Notes under the pieces: generated by a model
What the model was told of the DNA's origin: nothing
Seen by the model: the letters and a program-made list of their open reading frames with translations, nothing else
The model's database searches: none
In this document: positions 1-6,866 of the stretch, one piece after another
How positions within the stretch are numbered: position 1 is the stretch's first letter
Layout: the number at the start of each line of letters is the position of its first letter
Assembly (NCBI GenBank): GCA_030690415.1
Contig: JAUYGZ010000020.1
Location: 1-55,457, forward strand
Length of the DNA: 55,457 nt
Source: a bacterium
GTDB taxonomy: Bacteria > Patescibacteriota > Gracilibacteria > JAUYGZ01
Reading direction: 5' to 3'
Position numbers and translations under genes: made by a program

Positions 1-118
1 GGATTAGCCAAGTGGTCCCGCTCTACGGGATGAAGGCACTATCCGACTCGTTCCTCGTCGCATATTGCTCTTCATAAGGCATCCCGCCTTGGCGGGACAT
101 TCCGGGGGTCTCTCTCAT
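1..118 (+). pseudogene. Broken tRNA-Gln-like copy (cut by window edge)
   Basis: Positions 1-16 match the acceptor/D-arm part of the intact tRNA-Gln at 132-206. An unrelated stretch (17-74) follows. The tRNA-like sequence then resumes at 75-110 with AAGGCA, a 16-bp palindrome (82-97, TCCCGCC-TT-GGCGGGA) where the anticodon arm should be, and a degraded variable/T-arm region. It cannot fold into a tRNA. It may be a decayed duplicate or one boundary of the element around the GIY-YIG gene. Confidence 0.55.
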
Positions 119-131
119 CTGTTATCTTTAT

Positions 132-206
132 TGGGGATTAGCCAAGTGGTAAGGCACCGGGTTTTGGTCCCGGCATTCGGGGGTTCGAGTCCCTCATCCC
201 CAGCCA
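132..206 (+). tRNA. tRNA-Gln (anticodon TTG)
   Basis: Folds as a full cloverleaf. The acceptor TGGGGAT (132-138) pairs with ATCCCCA (196-202). The D-arm contains AGTGGTAA. The anticodon stem CCGGG/CCCGG (157-161/169-173) closes a 7-nt loop with anticodon TTG at 164-166. The T-loop is TTCGAGT, the discriminator is G203 and CCA is encoded (204-206). It decodes CAA, and CAG by wobble. The last 33 bases plus the two following are repeated exactly at 527-561. Confidence 0.95.
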
Positions 207-208
207 AT
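174..208 (+). repeat. 35-bp direct repeat, left copy (tRNA-Gln 3' end)
   Basis: The variable-arm, T-arm, acceptor and CCA part of tRNA-Gln, identical base for base to 527-561. The two copies flank the GIY-YIG gene like the attL/attR repeats left when an element integrates at a tRNA 3' end. That interpretation is inference; the identity is directly visible. Confidence 0.7.
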
Positions 209-245
209 ATTCATAAGTCTGTTGAGTAATTCTTAGGAGAAGATT

Positions 246-506
246 ATGTATACGGTCTATGTCTTAAGAAGTGAAAAGGACGGAAATTGTTACATCGGAC
301 AAACCTCTTCGCTGGAGGAACGTTTACTGAGACATTCCTCGGGTCAGGTTACTTCTACACGGAATAGGAGACCCTTAAAGCTCATTTACTCTGAGGTATT
401 ACCGTCTCAATCTGAGGCTATGAAAAGAGAAAGATATCTCAAACAACTTAAGGGTGGGAATGAGTTTAAAAAAATCATTGGGGCTAATCCCCATACGTTA
501 TGGTAA
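246..506 (+). CDS. GIY-YIG nuclease domain protein (UPF0213/YhbQ-like)
   Basis: 86 residues, essentially one GIY-YIG domain. It has the first motif as YTVYVL (2-7), the second as YIGQT (16-20), a basic residue at R26, and the conserved acidic helix with E57/E62 followed by K66 near the C-terminus. GIY-YIG proteins cut DNA using one metal ion; small stand-alone members are repair-related or mobile. The start ATG is preceded by AGGAGA at 235-240, the only clear Shine-Dalgarno sequence among the starts inspected here, which hints at foreign origin. The last codons and stop lie inside a tRNA-Gln-like remnant. The gene sits between two identical 35-bp tRNA 3' ends. Function as a homing or integration enzyme is inference; a chromosomal YhbQ-type role is the alternative. 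Confidence 0.85.
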   Translation: MYTVYVLRSEKDGNCYIGQTSSLEERLLRHSSGQVTSTRNRRPLKLIYSEVLPSQSEAMKRERYLKQLKGGNEFKKIIGANPHTLW

Positions 507-559
507 GGCATCCCGCCTTGGCGGGACATTCGGGGGTTCGAGTCCCTCATCCCCAGCCA
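479..559 (+). pseudogene. tRNA-Gln-like remnant with altered D and anticodon arms
   Basis: TGGGGCT (479-485) can pair with ATCCCCA near the 3' end at six of seven positions, and GGTAAGGCA (502-510) and everything from 527 to CCA (557-559) match tRNA-Gln. The D-arm region is replaced by unrelated sequence. The anticodon arm is replaced by the perfect palindrome TCCCGCCTTGGCGGGA (511-526), which leaves only a 6-nt loop. It is unlikely to be a working tRNA. The GIY-YIG stop codon lies inside it. Confidence 0.6.
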
Positions 560-568
560 ATTTGATTC

Positions 569-1666
569 CTACCCGGATATCCAAAGCACTGAAACAATGA
601 AAAGGGCCACCAACACGGCATCTGTTTTCAGATTTTTCGGAAGAAAGAAAAGTCGGAGGCTCATTAAAGCAAACAGGCTGAACAGGAGGACAACAATTTG
701 CTTGAAGAGGGTCGTGTCGTAGATCCGCACCAGAAAGTGATCCTCTACTCCGTTTCGCTTGAGGTAATAGGCGAAGAAAAAGCAGACCAGGTAAAATGCA
801 AAAAGCGCTGCTCCGAATCGCTGCGCCTCGCTCCAGACCGACTCGTACTTTTGTTTGGTGAGAACTTCCCATTCGTTGTGAAGGTTTGGCTGGTTAATGA
901 TCTGCAGCCAGGTAAGAGGCTTGGAGGGTTTTACAGTTGAAACGGGATTCTGTGTGGGGAAGGAGGCCTCAGCTTCTTCGAAATCATTGAAAGAATTAAT
1001 TTTAACGACCTCCCCCTGACTCTCAGCCTGTTTCCATTTTTTATCCCGATATGCCTTGATCTCCCTCTCGGCTATTTTTTGAGCATCGCGAATCTTGGCT
1101 TTGAGATTTTTCCATCTCTTTTTGTCCTGAGACTCGCGGACAAGGTCGATCAGTCCGTCGAGATGGAGAATCGTCCCCCTGGTTGATTCGGAAATCCCCG
1201 CCCCTTGTTCTGTCAAGAGACTCTGAAGGTCTTCATGCACCCGAACCAGTTCTTCTTCCGCGATGCTGGGCCTCCGAATGACATGAGGCTGATGAGAGGA
1301 AAAGATGATGGAGTCATTCGGTGCATCCGACTTCATGGCGGAGGGTCTCTGTTCCGGAGAACTGACTATTGGCTGATGATCACCTTTTGTTCTTAAGCCA
1401 AGAACCCGATACCCAAATTCTTTCTCCAACATCTCTCTTACGCTTCCCTCCTCCGTCCCCTGGACTGTCCCCTGAACCATTTCACCGCTCTTGTCCTGTG
1501 CATCAAAGATAAAGGCTTTGAGCTGCTCTTTCACTTCTTCAAGGGAGATGAGCTCCAATCCCTGTCCTCTGACCTCTCCTGTAGCATCGTGAAAACTGCT
1601 CGTCTTGAGCTTTCCTTCAATAATCATCCCCTGTTCGTTCCTTGCCTTGTACTGGAAAGTTTTCAT
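569..1666 (-). CDS. Membrane protein with type II secretion F-like N-terminal repeats
   Basis: 365 residues from the ATG at 1666, chosen because the longer reading frame (to 1774) would overlap the SPFH gene by about 90 bp. Residues 1-42 and about 46-95 are two copies of the short beta-rich motif found at the N-terminus of GspF/PilC proteins (F-x-Y-x-A....G....G.l....A....r..G). A charged coiled region follows. Three hydrophobic segments lie near 280-300, 320-340 and 347-363. The cytoplasmic helical bundles of true GspF/PilC are absent, so this is not a pilus platform protein. It lies 19 bp downstream of the SPFH gene and probably forms an operon with it. Specific function unknown. Confidence 0.65.
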   Translation of the reverse strand: MKTFQYKARNEQGMIIEGKLKTSSFHDATGEVRGQGLELISLEEVKEQLKAFIFDAQDKSGEMVQGTVQGTEEGSVREMLEKEFGYRVLGLRTKGDHQPIVSSPEQRPSAMKSDAPNDSIIFSSHQPHVIRRPSIAEEELVRVHEDLQSLLTEQGAGISESTRGTILHLDGLIDLVRESQDKKRWKNLKAKIRDAQKIAEREIKAYRDKKWKQAESQGEVVKINSFNDFEEAEASFPTQNPVSTVKPSKPLTWLQIINQPNLHNEWEVLTKQKYESVWSEAQRFGAALFAFYLVCFFFAYYLKRNGVEDHFLVRIYDTTLFKQIVVLLFSLFALMSLRLFFLPKNLKTDAVLVALFIVSVLWISG

Positions 1667-1685
1667 GAAAGAAGATGGGTGAGGA

Positions 1686-2450
1686 CTATTTCTTCCCCAT
1701 CCCTTCCACCGCCCGCAGTGCCTCAATCGGGAGCATCCAGATCGTGGTGTTGGACTGGTCTGAAGAAATATCATTGATAGATTGAAGGGTTCGAAGATGA
1801 AGAGCTCCGGGAGCTGAAGACAACATTTGCGCGGCCTTTGCCATGTTTTCCGCTGCCATAACCTCTCCCTCCGCCTTAATGATCACCGCTCTTCTCTCAC
1901 GCTCCGCTTCGGCTTCTTTCGCCATCGTTCTCTTCATGTCTTCCGGAAGTATCACATCCTTCAACTCCACTGTGTTCACCTGAATCCCCCAGGGATCACT
2001 GGCTTCATCCACAATCTTTTCGATTTTCTTTGAGACCGCGTCACGACTACTCAGCAGGTCATCGAGGGAGGTTTCTCCCACGACATTTCTCATGGTCGTC
2101 TGAGCCAGCTGACTAACCGCGTAGAAAAAGTTCTCCACTTCAATAATGGCTTTTTCAGCGTCTCGAACCTTGTAGTAGATCACGGCGTTGACCTTGCAGG
2201 AGACATTATCTTTTGTGATGGCTTCCTGGCTTGGCACGTCAACGGCCTTCACCCGCATGTCAACCTTTCGCATGGTCTGGAAGATAGGAATAACGAGTCT
2301 CCATCCAGGCTCTTTAACTTTTTGAAATCTTCCCATAAGAAACACTACGCCACGCTCATACTGTTTGATCTGGCGGATAAAGACGACGGCGAGGACGATT
2401 CCGAGTGGTAGAAGTGTTGTGACACCTCCGAAGAGAGCAAGAATTTCCAT
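1686..2450 (-). CDS. SPFH/Band 7 (stomatin/slipin-like) membrane protein
   Basis: 254 residues. An N-terminal membrane helix (about 6-27) is followed by the slipin signature around residues 30-60 (QYERGVVFLMGRF, then PGWRLVIP), the SPFH core with DNVSCKVNAVIYY, and a C-terminal charged helix (about 175-205, rich in A-E-R-K) typical of oligomerising stomatins. The family forms rings or microdomains on membranes and often partners with a protease. No NfeD or FtsH-type partner is adjacent; the neighbour downstream is a membrane protein with GspF-like repeats. No Shine-Dalgarno site; the leader is an A/T-rich TAGGA-type repeat. Confidence 0.93.
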   Translation of the reverse strand: MEILALFGGVTTLLPLGIVLAVVFIRQIKQYERGVVFLMGRFQKVKEPGWRLVIPIFQTMRKVDMRVKAVDVPSQEAITKDNVSCKVNAVIYYKVRDAEKAIIEVENFFYAVSQLAQTTMRNVVGETSLDDLLSSRDAVSKKIEKIVDEASDPWGIQVNTVELKDVILPEDMKRTMAKEAEAERERRAVIIKAEGEVMAAENMAKAAQMLSSAPGALHLRTLQSINDISSDQSNTTIWMLPIEALRAVEGMGKK

Positions 2451-2454
2451 GATT

Positions 2455-2505
2455 TAAGAATTAGGAATTAGGAAGTAGGAGATAGGATGGTAGGACTAAG
2501 CTGTG
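2455..2505 (-). repeat. Degenerate TTAGGA/GTAGGA repeat in the SPFH leader
   Basis: On the plus strand this reads as repeated attAGGA/gtAGGA/atAGGA units. In the mRNA sense it is a G-poor TCCTAAT/TCCTAC tract ending just before the SPFH start at 2450. It belongs to the class of low-complexity leaders seen at several starts in the window. Confidence 0.5.
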
Positions 2506-2540
2506 ACCAAGGCTATGGTAGTGGGTTATGAACTGAAAAT

Positions 2541-3014
2541 CTATATGTCTCGCAGAATTCGCACTTCACCCTCTTCAAACTTCACCTTCATACCTGCCTG
2601 AAGCTCTCCACTCAGGGCTTTTTCGACCATGCCGCTGATCACCGACTTGGGAATTACTTTGCTCAGTACCTTGCTGACAAAAAAAGAGCTGGGGTCAGTG
2701 TTTTTCAGCTGATCCAGTATCTGAGGGGTGATGATAATCTGTGTGGAACCGCCAAAACTTAATCCGAAGAGGTTGTTTCGGTTGCTTTCGGCAGCTGTCC
2801 TCTCCTGGATTTTTTTATCCCATTTTTCCTGCTGCCAGGATGCCAGCGTGTGCTGCTCAGGGTCTGCTGACTCGGGAGATTCCGGCCCTCCGGTATTGGA
2901 GGACACATCATCGGCTTTTTCTTTTATTCGCCATATAACGAAAAGACCCACCAAGATGATAACAGTCAGGGTCCCTGAACTGATACCGAAAGTGCTTTGG
3001 ATGAACTCTTCCAT
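2541..3014 (-). CDS. Single-pass membrane protein of unknown function
   Basis: 157 residues. One membrane helix near the N-terminus (about 14-30, LTVIILVGLFVIWRI) is followed by a low-complexity acidic linker (about 35-60) and a soluble domain (about 80-157) with alternating hydrophobic residues and a K-V-K-F-E-E-G-E-V end. The short N-terminus and following positive charges suggest an N-out, cytoplasmic C-terminal topology. It lies 90 bp upstream of the SPFH gene on the same strand, so a shared role at the membrane is possible. I do not recognise the family. Confidence 0.7.
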   Translation of the reverse strand: MEEFIQSTFGISSGTLTVIILVGLFVIWRIKEKADDVSSNTGGPESPESADPEQHTLASWQQEKWDKKIQERTAAESNRNNLFGLSFGGSTQIIITPQILDQLKNTDPSSFFVSKVLSKVIPKSVISGMVEKALSGELQAGMKVKFEEGEVRILRDI

Positions 3015-3035
3015 GAACGATAATGATGTGGTAAG

Positions 3036-3041
3036 AGTATA
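3036..3041 (-). promoter_or_regulatory. Extended -10 promoter for the 157-aa gene
   Basis: Minus-strand TATACT preceded by TGC (an extended -10). No convincing -35 at 17 bp. A start about 7 nt downstream would give a leader of about 15 nt before the ATG at 3014. The same CTGCTATA block recurs at 18169 and 33163. Confidence 0.5.
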
Positions 3042-3054
3042 GCAGAAAATTGGC

Positions 3055-3534
3055 CTATCGGTATTTATCTTCTCCGAAAATTCGTCTTCGAAAACCTGAG
3101 GCTGTACCAGAACAAATTCCTATCATACGTAATCGGACAATACCAATGCCATAATAAAGTCCACCCTTCAGGAATGTGTGCGTTTTTTTTCTGATTTCAG
3201 GAATAGGATCCGGATTTACAATAATGTTATTCCCAAATACTTTTTCGAGCGGCTCCGGCGTGAGACTGACGACATCGAGATTGAAAAAATCGTCCTTTTC
3301 TCCCGGAACCTGAACACGACAGACATTGAGAACCTGGATGAGAATGAAGGGGTCAACTGGACTCCTGCTTTCCCAGGCGTTGAGATCGATTAGGGGACCA
3401 AAAGAGGTGGGGAGTTTTATCCGTTTTGACTGTTCCCGAGGGGTTTTCTCTAAGAAGATTTTTTTGTCACCGTTTGCCCTCTCGATGAAAAGAGCATTCT
3501 CTTGATCCACAGAGTCATTTTCAAGAAAGTACAT
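3055..3534 (-). CDS. Hypothetical protein
   Basis: 159 residues. No family recognised. The N-terminal two thirds look like a compact alpha/beta domain (for example FILIQVLNV, and NNIIVNPDPIPEI near residues 101-113). The C-terminus is basic and Gly/Arg-rich (GFRRRIFGEDKYR). It lies between the terminator downstream of clpB and the promoter of the next gene, on the same strand. The long open frame and absence of competing frames support coding, but the evidence is weak. Confidence 0.5.
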   Translation of the reverse strand: MYFLENDSVDQENALFIERANGDKKIFLEKTPREQSKRIKLPTSFGPLIDLNAWESRSPVDPFILIQVLNVCRVQVPGEKDDFFNLDVVSLTPEPLEKVFGNNIIVNPDPIPEIRKKTHTFLKGGLYYGIGIVRLRMIGICSGTASGFRRRIFGEDKYR

Positions 3535-3542
3535 GGGTTGCG

Positions 3543-3571
3543 AAAAAGAGGCTACAATGTAGCCTCTTTTT
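3543..3571 (-). terminator. Rho-independent terminator downstream of clpB
   Basis: A perfect 14-bp inverted repeat (3543-3556 with 3558-3571) containing GAGGCTACA/TGTAGCCTC and flanked by A5 and T5 tracts, so it can terminate in both directions. It lies 55 bp past the clpB stop and separates clpB from the 159-aa gene. Confidence 0.9.
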
Positions 3572-3625
3572 CTGATTTGTCAAATTTTAGAGGAAATCAG
3601 ATCGTTTAAACGAATTATCCCCTCA

Positions 3626-6205
3626 TCATCCCAGCACAACCTTCCCCCCCTTTACCCCCACCTTCACTTTTTTCACTCCCTTTTCGTCACCTATAATCTT
3701 CATCGCTAAAGGATCAAGCAGTTGATTCTGAATAACACGCTTGAGTGGCCGCGCGCCAAAGACAGGATCATATCCCATTTCACCAAGAAGATCTTTCGCC
3801 TGATCACTAACCTCCAGCTCAATGCCCTGTTTTTTTAAGCGTGAATGAAGCTGTTGAATCTGGATATCGACAATGTGCCGTAAATCCTTTTTGCTCAGCG
3901 CTTCAAAGGTCACGATGTCGTCAACACGATTAAGAAATTCGGGTCGGAAGTATTTGCTCAGTTCAGATTTTAACTTGAGTTCGAGGGCTGTCTTTTCCAA
4001 CTTTTGCTCCGCGTATTCCTGGATGAACTGTGAGCCGACATTGGAAGTCATGATAATGATACTGTTTTTGAAATTCACCACTCGCCCCTTGGAATCCGTA
4101 AGTCGTCCATCATCGAGGATTTGGAGCATAACATTAAACACGTCACGATGGGCTTTTTCGATTTCATCAAACAAGATAATGGAATAGGGTCTCCGGCAAA
4201 CAGCCTCGGTGAGCTGCCCCCCTTCGTCGTATCCGACATACCCTGGTGGAGCGCCAATCAAACGAGCGACAGCATGCTGCTCCATGTACTCACTCATATC
4301 TATTCGAACCATGGCGTGTTCGTCACTGAACAGAACTTCGGCAAGAGCCTTTGCGAGTTCAGTTTTCCCAACCCCCGTTGGCCCCATGAAGATAAAGGAT
4401 CCGATAGGTCGGTTTTCCGCCTGAATACCTGCCCGGCTTCGTCGGATCGCGTTGGCTACGGCCTTGATGGCCTCACTCTGGCCGACGACCCGCTGATGCA
4501 ACTCATCTTCCAGCCGCAACAACTTATCCTGTTCACTTTGCAGCATCTTGCTAACCGGAACTCCCGTCCAGCGAGCAACCACCATGGCGATGTCCTCTTC
4601 CGTTACTTCTTCCTGGAGAATAGAACCTTCTTTCTGCATCTTTTGTAACTTTGCGGTGAGATCCTTCATCTCCTTTTCTTTGTTTGGGATCAAACCATAG
4701 TTAATTTCCGCGACCCGCTGAAGATTTCCTCCACGCTCCTCTCTCTCGGCTTCCATGCGGAGAGTTTCGATTTCAGAATTCAGCGTGCGAAGCTGGACGA
4801 TGATGTCTTTTTCGGCTTTCCATCGGATGTCCAATCCTCGTTTTTGTTCGCTGAACTCAGCAACTTCTTTTTCAATCTCTTTCAAACGTTTTTTTGACTC
4901 GTCATCCTTCTCTTTCTTCAGGGCTTCCTTTTCGATTTCAAGCTGAATCAGCTTGCGCTGGAGACGATCGATTTCAACCGGTTGACTATCGATCTGCATT
5001 CGCAAGGCGGAAGTCGCCTCATCGATAAGGTCAACCGCCTTGTCGGGAAGGAAACGATCGGTAATGTAACGGTCACTCAATTGCGCGGCAGCGACTATGG
5101 CAGCGTCTTGGATACGCACTCCATGATGAACTTCATATTTTTCTTTGATGCCGCGAAGAATGCTGATGGTTTCTTCAACACTGGGCTCACTGACAAAGAC
5201 AGGCTGGAACCGGCGTTCGAGCGCCGCGTCTTTTTCAACGTACTTTTGATACTCCTTCAAGGTGGTCGCGCCAATCATATGCAGCTTGCCACGGGCCAAT
5301 TCGGGTTTGATCAAATTCGACGCGTCCATGGAACCTTCGGCAGCCCCTGCGCCAACGATGGTATGCATCTCGTCGACGAAGACGATGTAACGCCCCTCGG
5401 CGGCCACGATTTCTTTGATAACGGCCTTGAGGCGGTCTTCAAATTCACCACGATACTTCGCTCCGGCGATCATTGATCCGAGATCAAGAGCCAACACTTC
5501 TTTGTTCTTCAAATTTTCAGGAACGTCCTGGTCCACGATGCGCTTGGCCAAACCTTCGATAATGGTGGTCTTCCCTGTCCCCGGCTCTCCAATCAAAACC
5601 GGATTGTTCTTCGTCCTTCGAGACAAAATCTGCATGATGCGTCGAATTTCTTCATCACGTCCGATCACGGGATCGATCTTCCCCTCGCGTGCCAGCTTCG
5701 TGAGATTGGATGAATATTTTTCAAGCGCCTGGTACTTGCCTTCCGGATTGTCGTCTGTGACGCGTTGCGAACCTCGGACTTCCTGAAGAATTTCCATCAC
5801 CTTTTTTTTGCCCACGGATTGGCTCGTGAGAATGAGGCGAACAACATTCTCAATTTCGAGAAAACTCAAAAGCAGATGCTCCGTAGAAATGTATTCGTCT
5901 TTTAAATTGGCTGCTTCCTTATTCGACTGGTTGAGCACGCGTTTGAGATCCTGCGTGAGAAAAATATCAGCGGCTCCTCTCACCTGTGGCGCCTTTTCAA
6001 TTTCATGCTCGAGCTGCTCGCGAATCTTATCCGTGTCCGCTTCCAGTTTTTTCAAAATGGTCATGACCAGACTCCCCTCCTGGGCCATGAGGCTGAGGAA
6101 GACATGCGAGCAATCCACCGCCTGATGACCGTTGTCTTGGGCGAGCTTGATGGCGGATTGGAGGGCCTGAGTTGTTTTTTGGGTAAAGTTTTGGCCTAAG
6201 TTCAT
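3626..6205 (-). CDS. clpB: ATP-dependent disaggregase ClpB
   Basis: 859 residues, the usual full length. Order: N-terminal Clp repeat domain (about 1-145), NBD1 with Walker A GEPGTGKT (206-213) and Walker B FVDE (276-279), the coiled-coil M domain (about 400-525), the linker motif [10 protein letters not shown], and NBD2 with Walker A GPTGVGKT (608-615), Walker B LFDE, and a D2 small domain ending in VFGARPLKR. ClpB is a hexameric unfoldase that rescues aggregated proteins with DnaK. The start lies only 9 bp after the stop of the YafQ-like toxin gene, so at least part of its transcription probably comes from the toxin-antitoxin promoter. No CIRCE-type inverted repeat is visible upstream. A strong terminator follows. 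Confidence 0.98.
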   Translation of the reverse strand: MNLGQNFTQKTTQALQSAIKLAQDNGHQAVDCSHVFLSLMAQEGSLVMTILKKLEADTDKIREQLEHEIEKAPQVRGAADIFLTQDLKRVLNQSNKEAANLKDEYISTEHLLLSFLEIENVVRLILTSQSVGKKKVMEILQEVRGSQRVTDDNPEGKYQALEKYSSNLTKLAREGKIDPVIGRDEEIRRIMQILSRRTKNNPVLIGEPGTGKTTIIEGLAKRIVDQDVPENLKNKEVLALDLGSMIAGAKYRGEFEDRLKAVIKEIVAAEGRYIVFVDEMHTIVGAGAAEGSMDASNLIKPELARGKLHMIGATTLKEYQKYVEKDAALERRFQPVFVSEPSVEETISILRGIKEKYEVHHGVRIQDAAIVAAAQLSDRYITDRFLPDKAVDLIDEATSALRMQIDSQPVEIDRLQRKLIQLEIEKEALKKEKDDESKKRLKEIEKEVAEFSEQKRGLDIRWKAEKDIIVQLRTLNSEIETLRMEAEREERGGNLQRVAEINYGLIPNKEKEMKDLTAKLQKMQKEGSILQEEVTEEDIAMVVARWTGVPVSKMLQSEQDKLLRLEDELHQRVVGQSEAIKAVANAIRRSRAGIQAENRPIGSFIFMGPTGVGKTELAKALAEVLFSDEHAMVRIDMSEYMEQHAVARLIGAPPGYVGYDEGGQLTEAVCRRPYSIILFDEIEKAHRDVFNVMLQILDDGRLTDSKGRVVNFKNSIIIMTSNVGSQFIQEYAEQKLEKTALELKLKSELSKYFRPEFLNRVDDIVTFEALSKKDLRHIVDIQIQQLHSRLKKQGIELEVSDQAKDLLGEMGYDPVFGARPLKRVIQNQLLDPLAMKIIGDEKGVKKVKVGVKGGKVVLG

Positions 6206-6214
6206 GTGAAAATA

Positions 6215-6499
6215 TTAAAACAAGTTTGAATGATTATCCGTAGCGTGAAATGTAATGGTTTCGTTTCCCTCTTCATCCACTCCCAGCTTATAAATCAGCA
6301 CCCAATCCCCTTCGATATGACAGTCACGAAAGCCTTTCCAGTCACCCTTGAGCTCGTGATCATTCTTCAAAAGGGACAGCTCCTCCTTCTTTATCAGCTT
6401 TTCCATCACCGCTTTGAGTTTCCTGATATCTCTTCTTCCGGATTTTTTTAACCGCTTAACCTCTCTTCTAAAACGTTTGGTATCTTTCACAATCCTCAT
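6215..6499 (-). CDS. YafQ/RelE-family type II toxin (mRNA interferase)
   Basis: 94 residues. Strong match in pattern to YafQ: H48 in DHELKGDW, H61 and D65 in CHIEGDW, and H85 in TFHATDNH, which correspond to the E. coli YafQ catalytic set H50/H63/D67/H87. YafQ cleaves mRNA on the ribosome. The gene follows its antitoxin by 10 bp and precedes clpB by 9 bp, so all three are probably one transcript. Confidence 0.9.
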   Translation of the reverse strand: MRIVKDTKRFRREVKRLKKSGRRDIRKLKAVMEKLIKKEELSLLKNDHELKGDWKGFRDCHIEGDWVLIYKLGVDEEGNETITFHATDNHSNLF

Positions 6500-6509
6500 G
6501 TTCTCGAGC

Positions 6510-6788
6510 CTATAGCTTATCTAACGCATCAAAAAACTCTTCTGTGTTTTTATAGGTTTTAACCCCTATTCCCATTTCCGCTTCTCTCAGATCTTTTGCC
6601 AATTCATTATTGGGAATACCGGAACACTCTGCCGGAGAGGGCAAGAAAGGAAAGCCTTTTCTTTTCTTCACCTCGATGTAAAACATTGTAATGGCCCATG
6701 TAGGCTTGATCCCCTGAGCCTCTAAGTAAGTTTCTGCTTCCTCCTGAAGATTTGGATCGATACGAGTTTGGATACGTCCTGATGCCAT
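6510..6788 (-). CDS. RelB/DinJ-family antitoxin
   Basis: 92 residues. The N-terminus has the ribbon-helix-helix pattern of RelB/DinJ (a strand with RIQTRIDP, then a helix with EEAETYLEAQGI, then a second helix), followed by the family signature GFPFLP. It should dimerise on operator DNA and cap the toxin with its C-terminal region. The gene order antitoxin-toxin is typical. A promoter with a helical-turn-spaced direct repeat lies just upstream. Confidence 0.88.
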   Translation of the reverse strand: MASGRIQTRIDPNLQEEAETYLEAQGIKPTWAITMFYIEVKKRKGFPFLPSPAECSGIPNNELAKDLREAEMGIGVKTYKNTEEFFDALDKL

Positions 6789-6807
6789 AGCATGGATTAT
6801 TGACTAC

Positions 6808-6846
6808 TTGTACTCCAATTGTACTCTCTTTGACTCCACACGGCAA
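6808..6846 (-). promoter_or_regulatory. Promoter and likely RelB operator of the relB-yafQ-clpB unit
   Basis: Minus strand: -35 TTGCCG (6841-6846), 17-bp spacer, -10 TACAAT (6818-6823). The octamer TTGTACTC (plus strand) occurs at 6808-6815 and 6819-6826, 11 bp apart, overlapping the -10 and the start site, as expected for an autorepressing ribbon-helix-helix protein. The predicted leader is about 23 nt. Confidence 0.6.
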
Positions 6847-6866
6847 GAGTATTTTTTTGAATGGGT

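Noticed and set aside
498-872. Minus-strand 124-codon frame
   Set aside because: It reads through the tRNA-like remnant (DEGLEPPN peptide) and overlaps a better gene in another frame.
4121-4648. 175-codon plus-strand frame inside clpB
   Set aside because: Antisense shadow of the conserved NBD2 region of ClpB.
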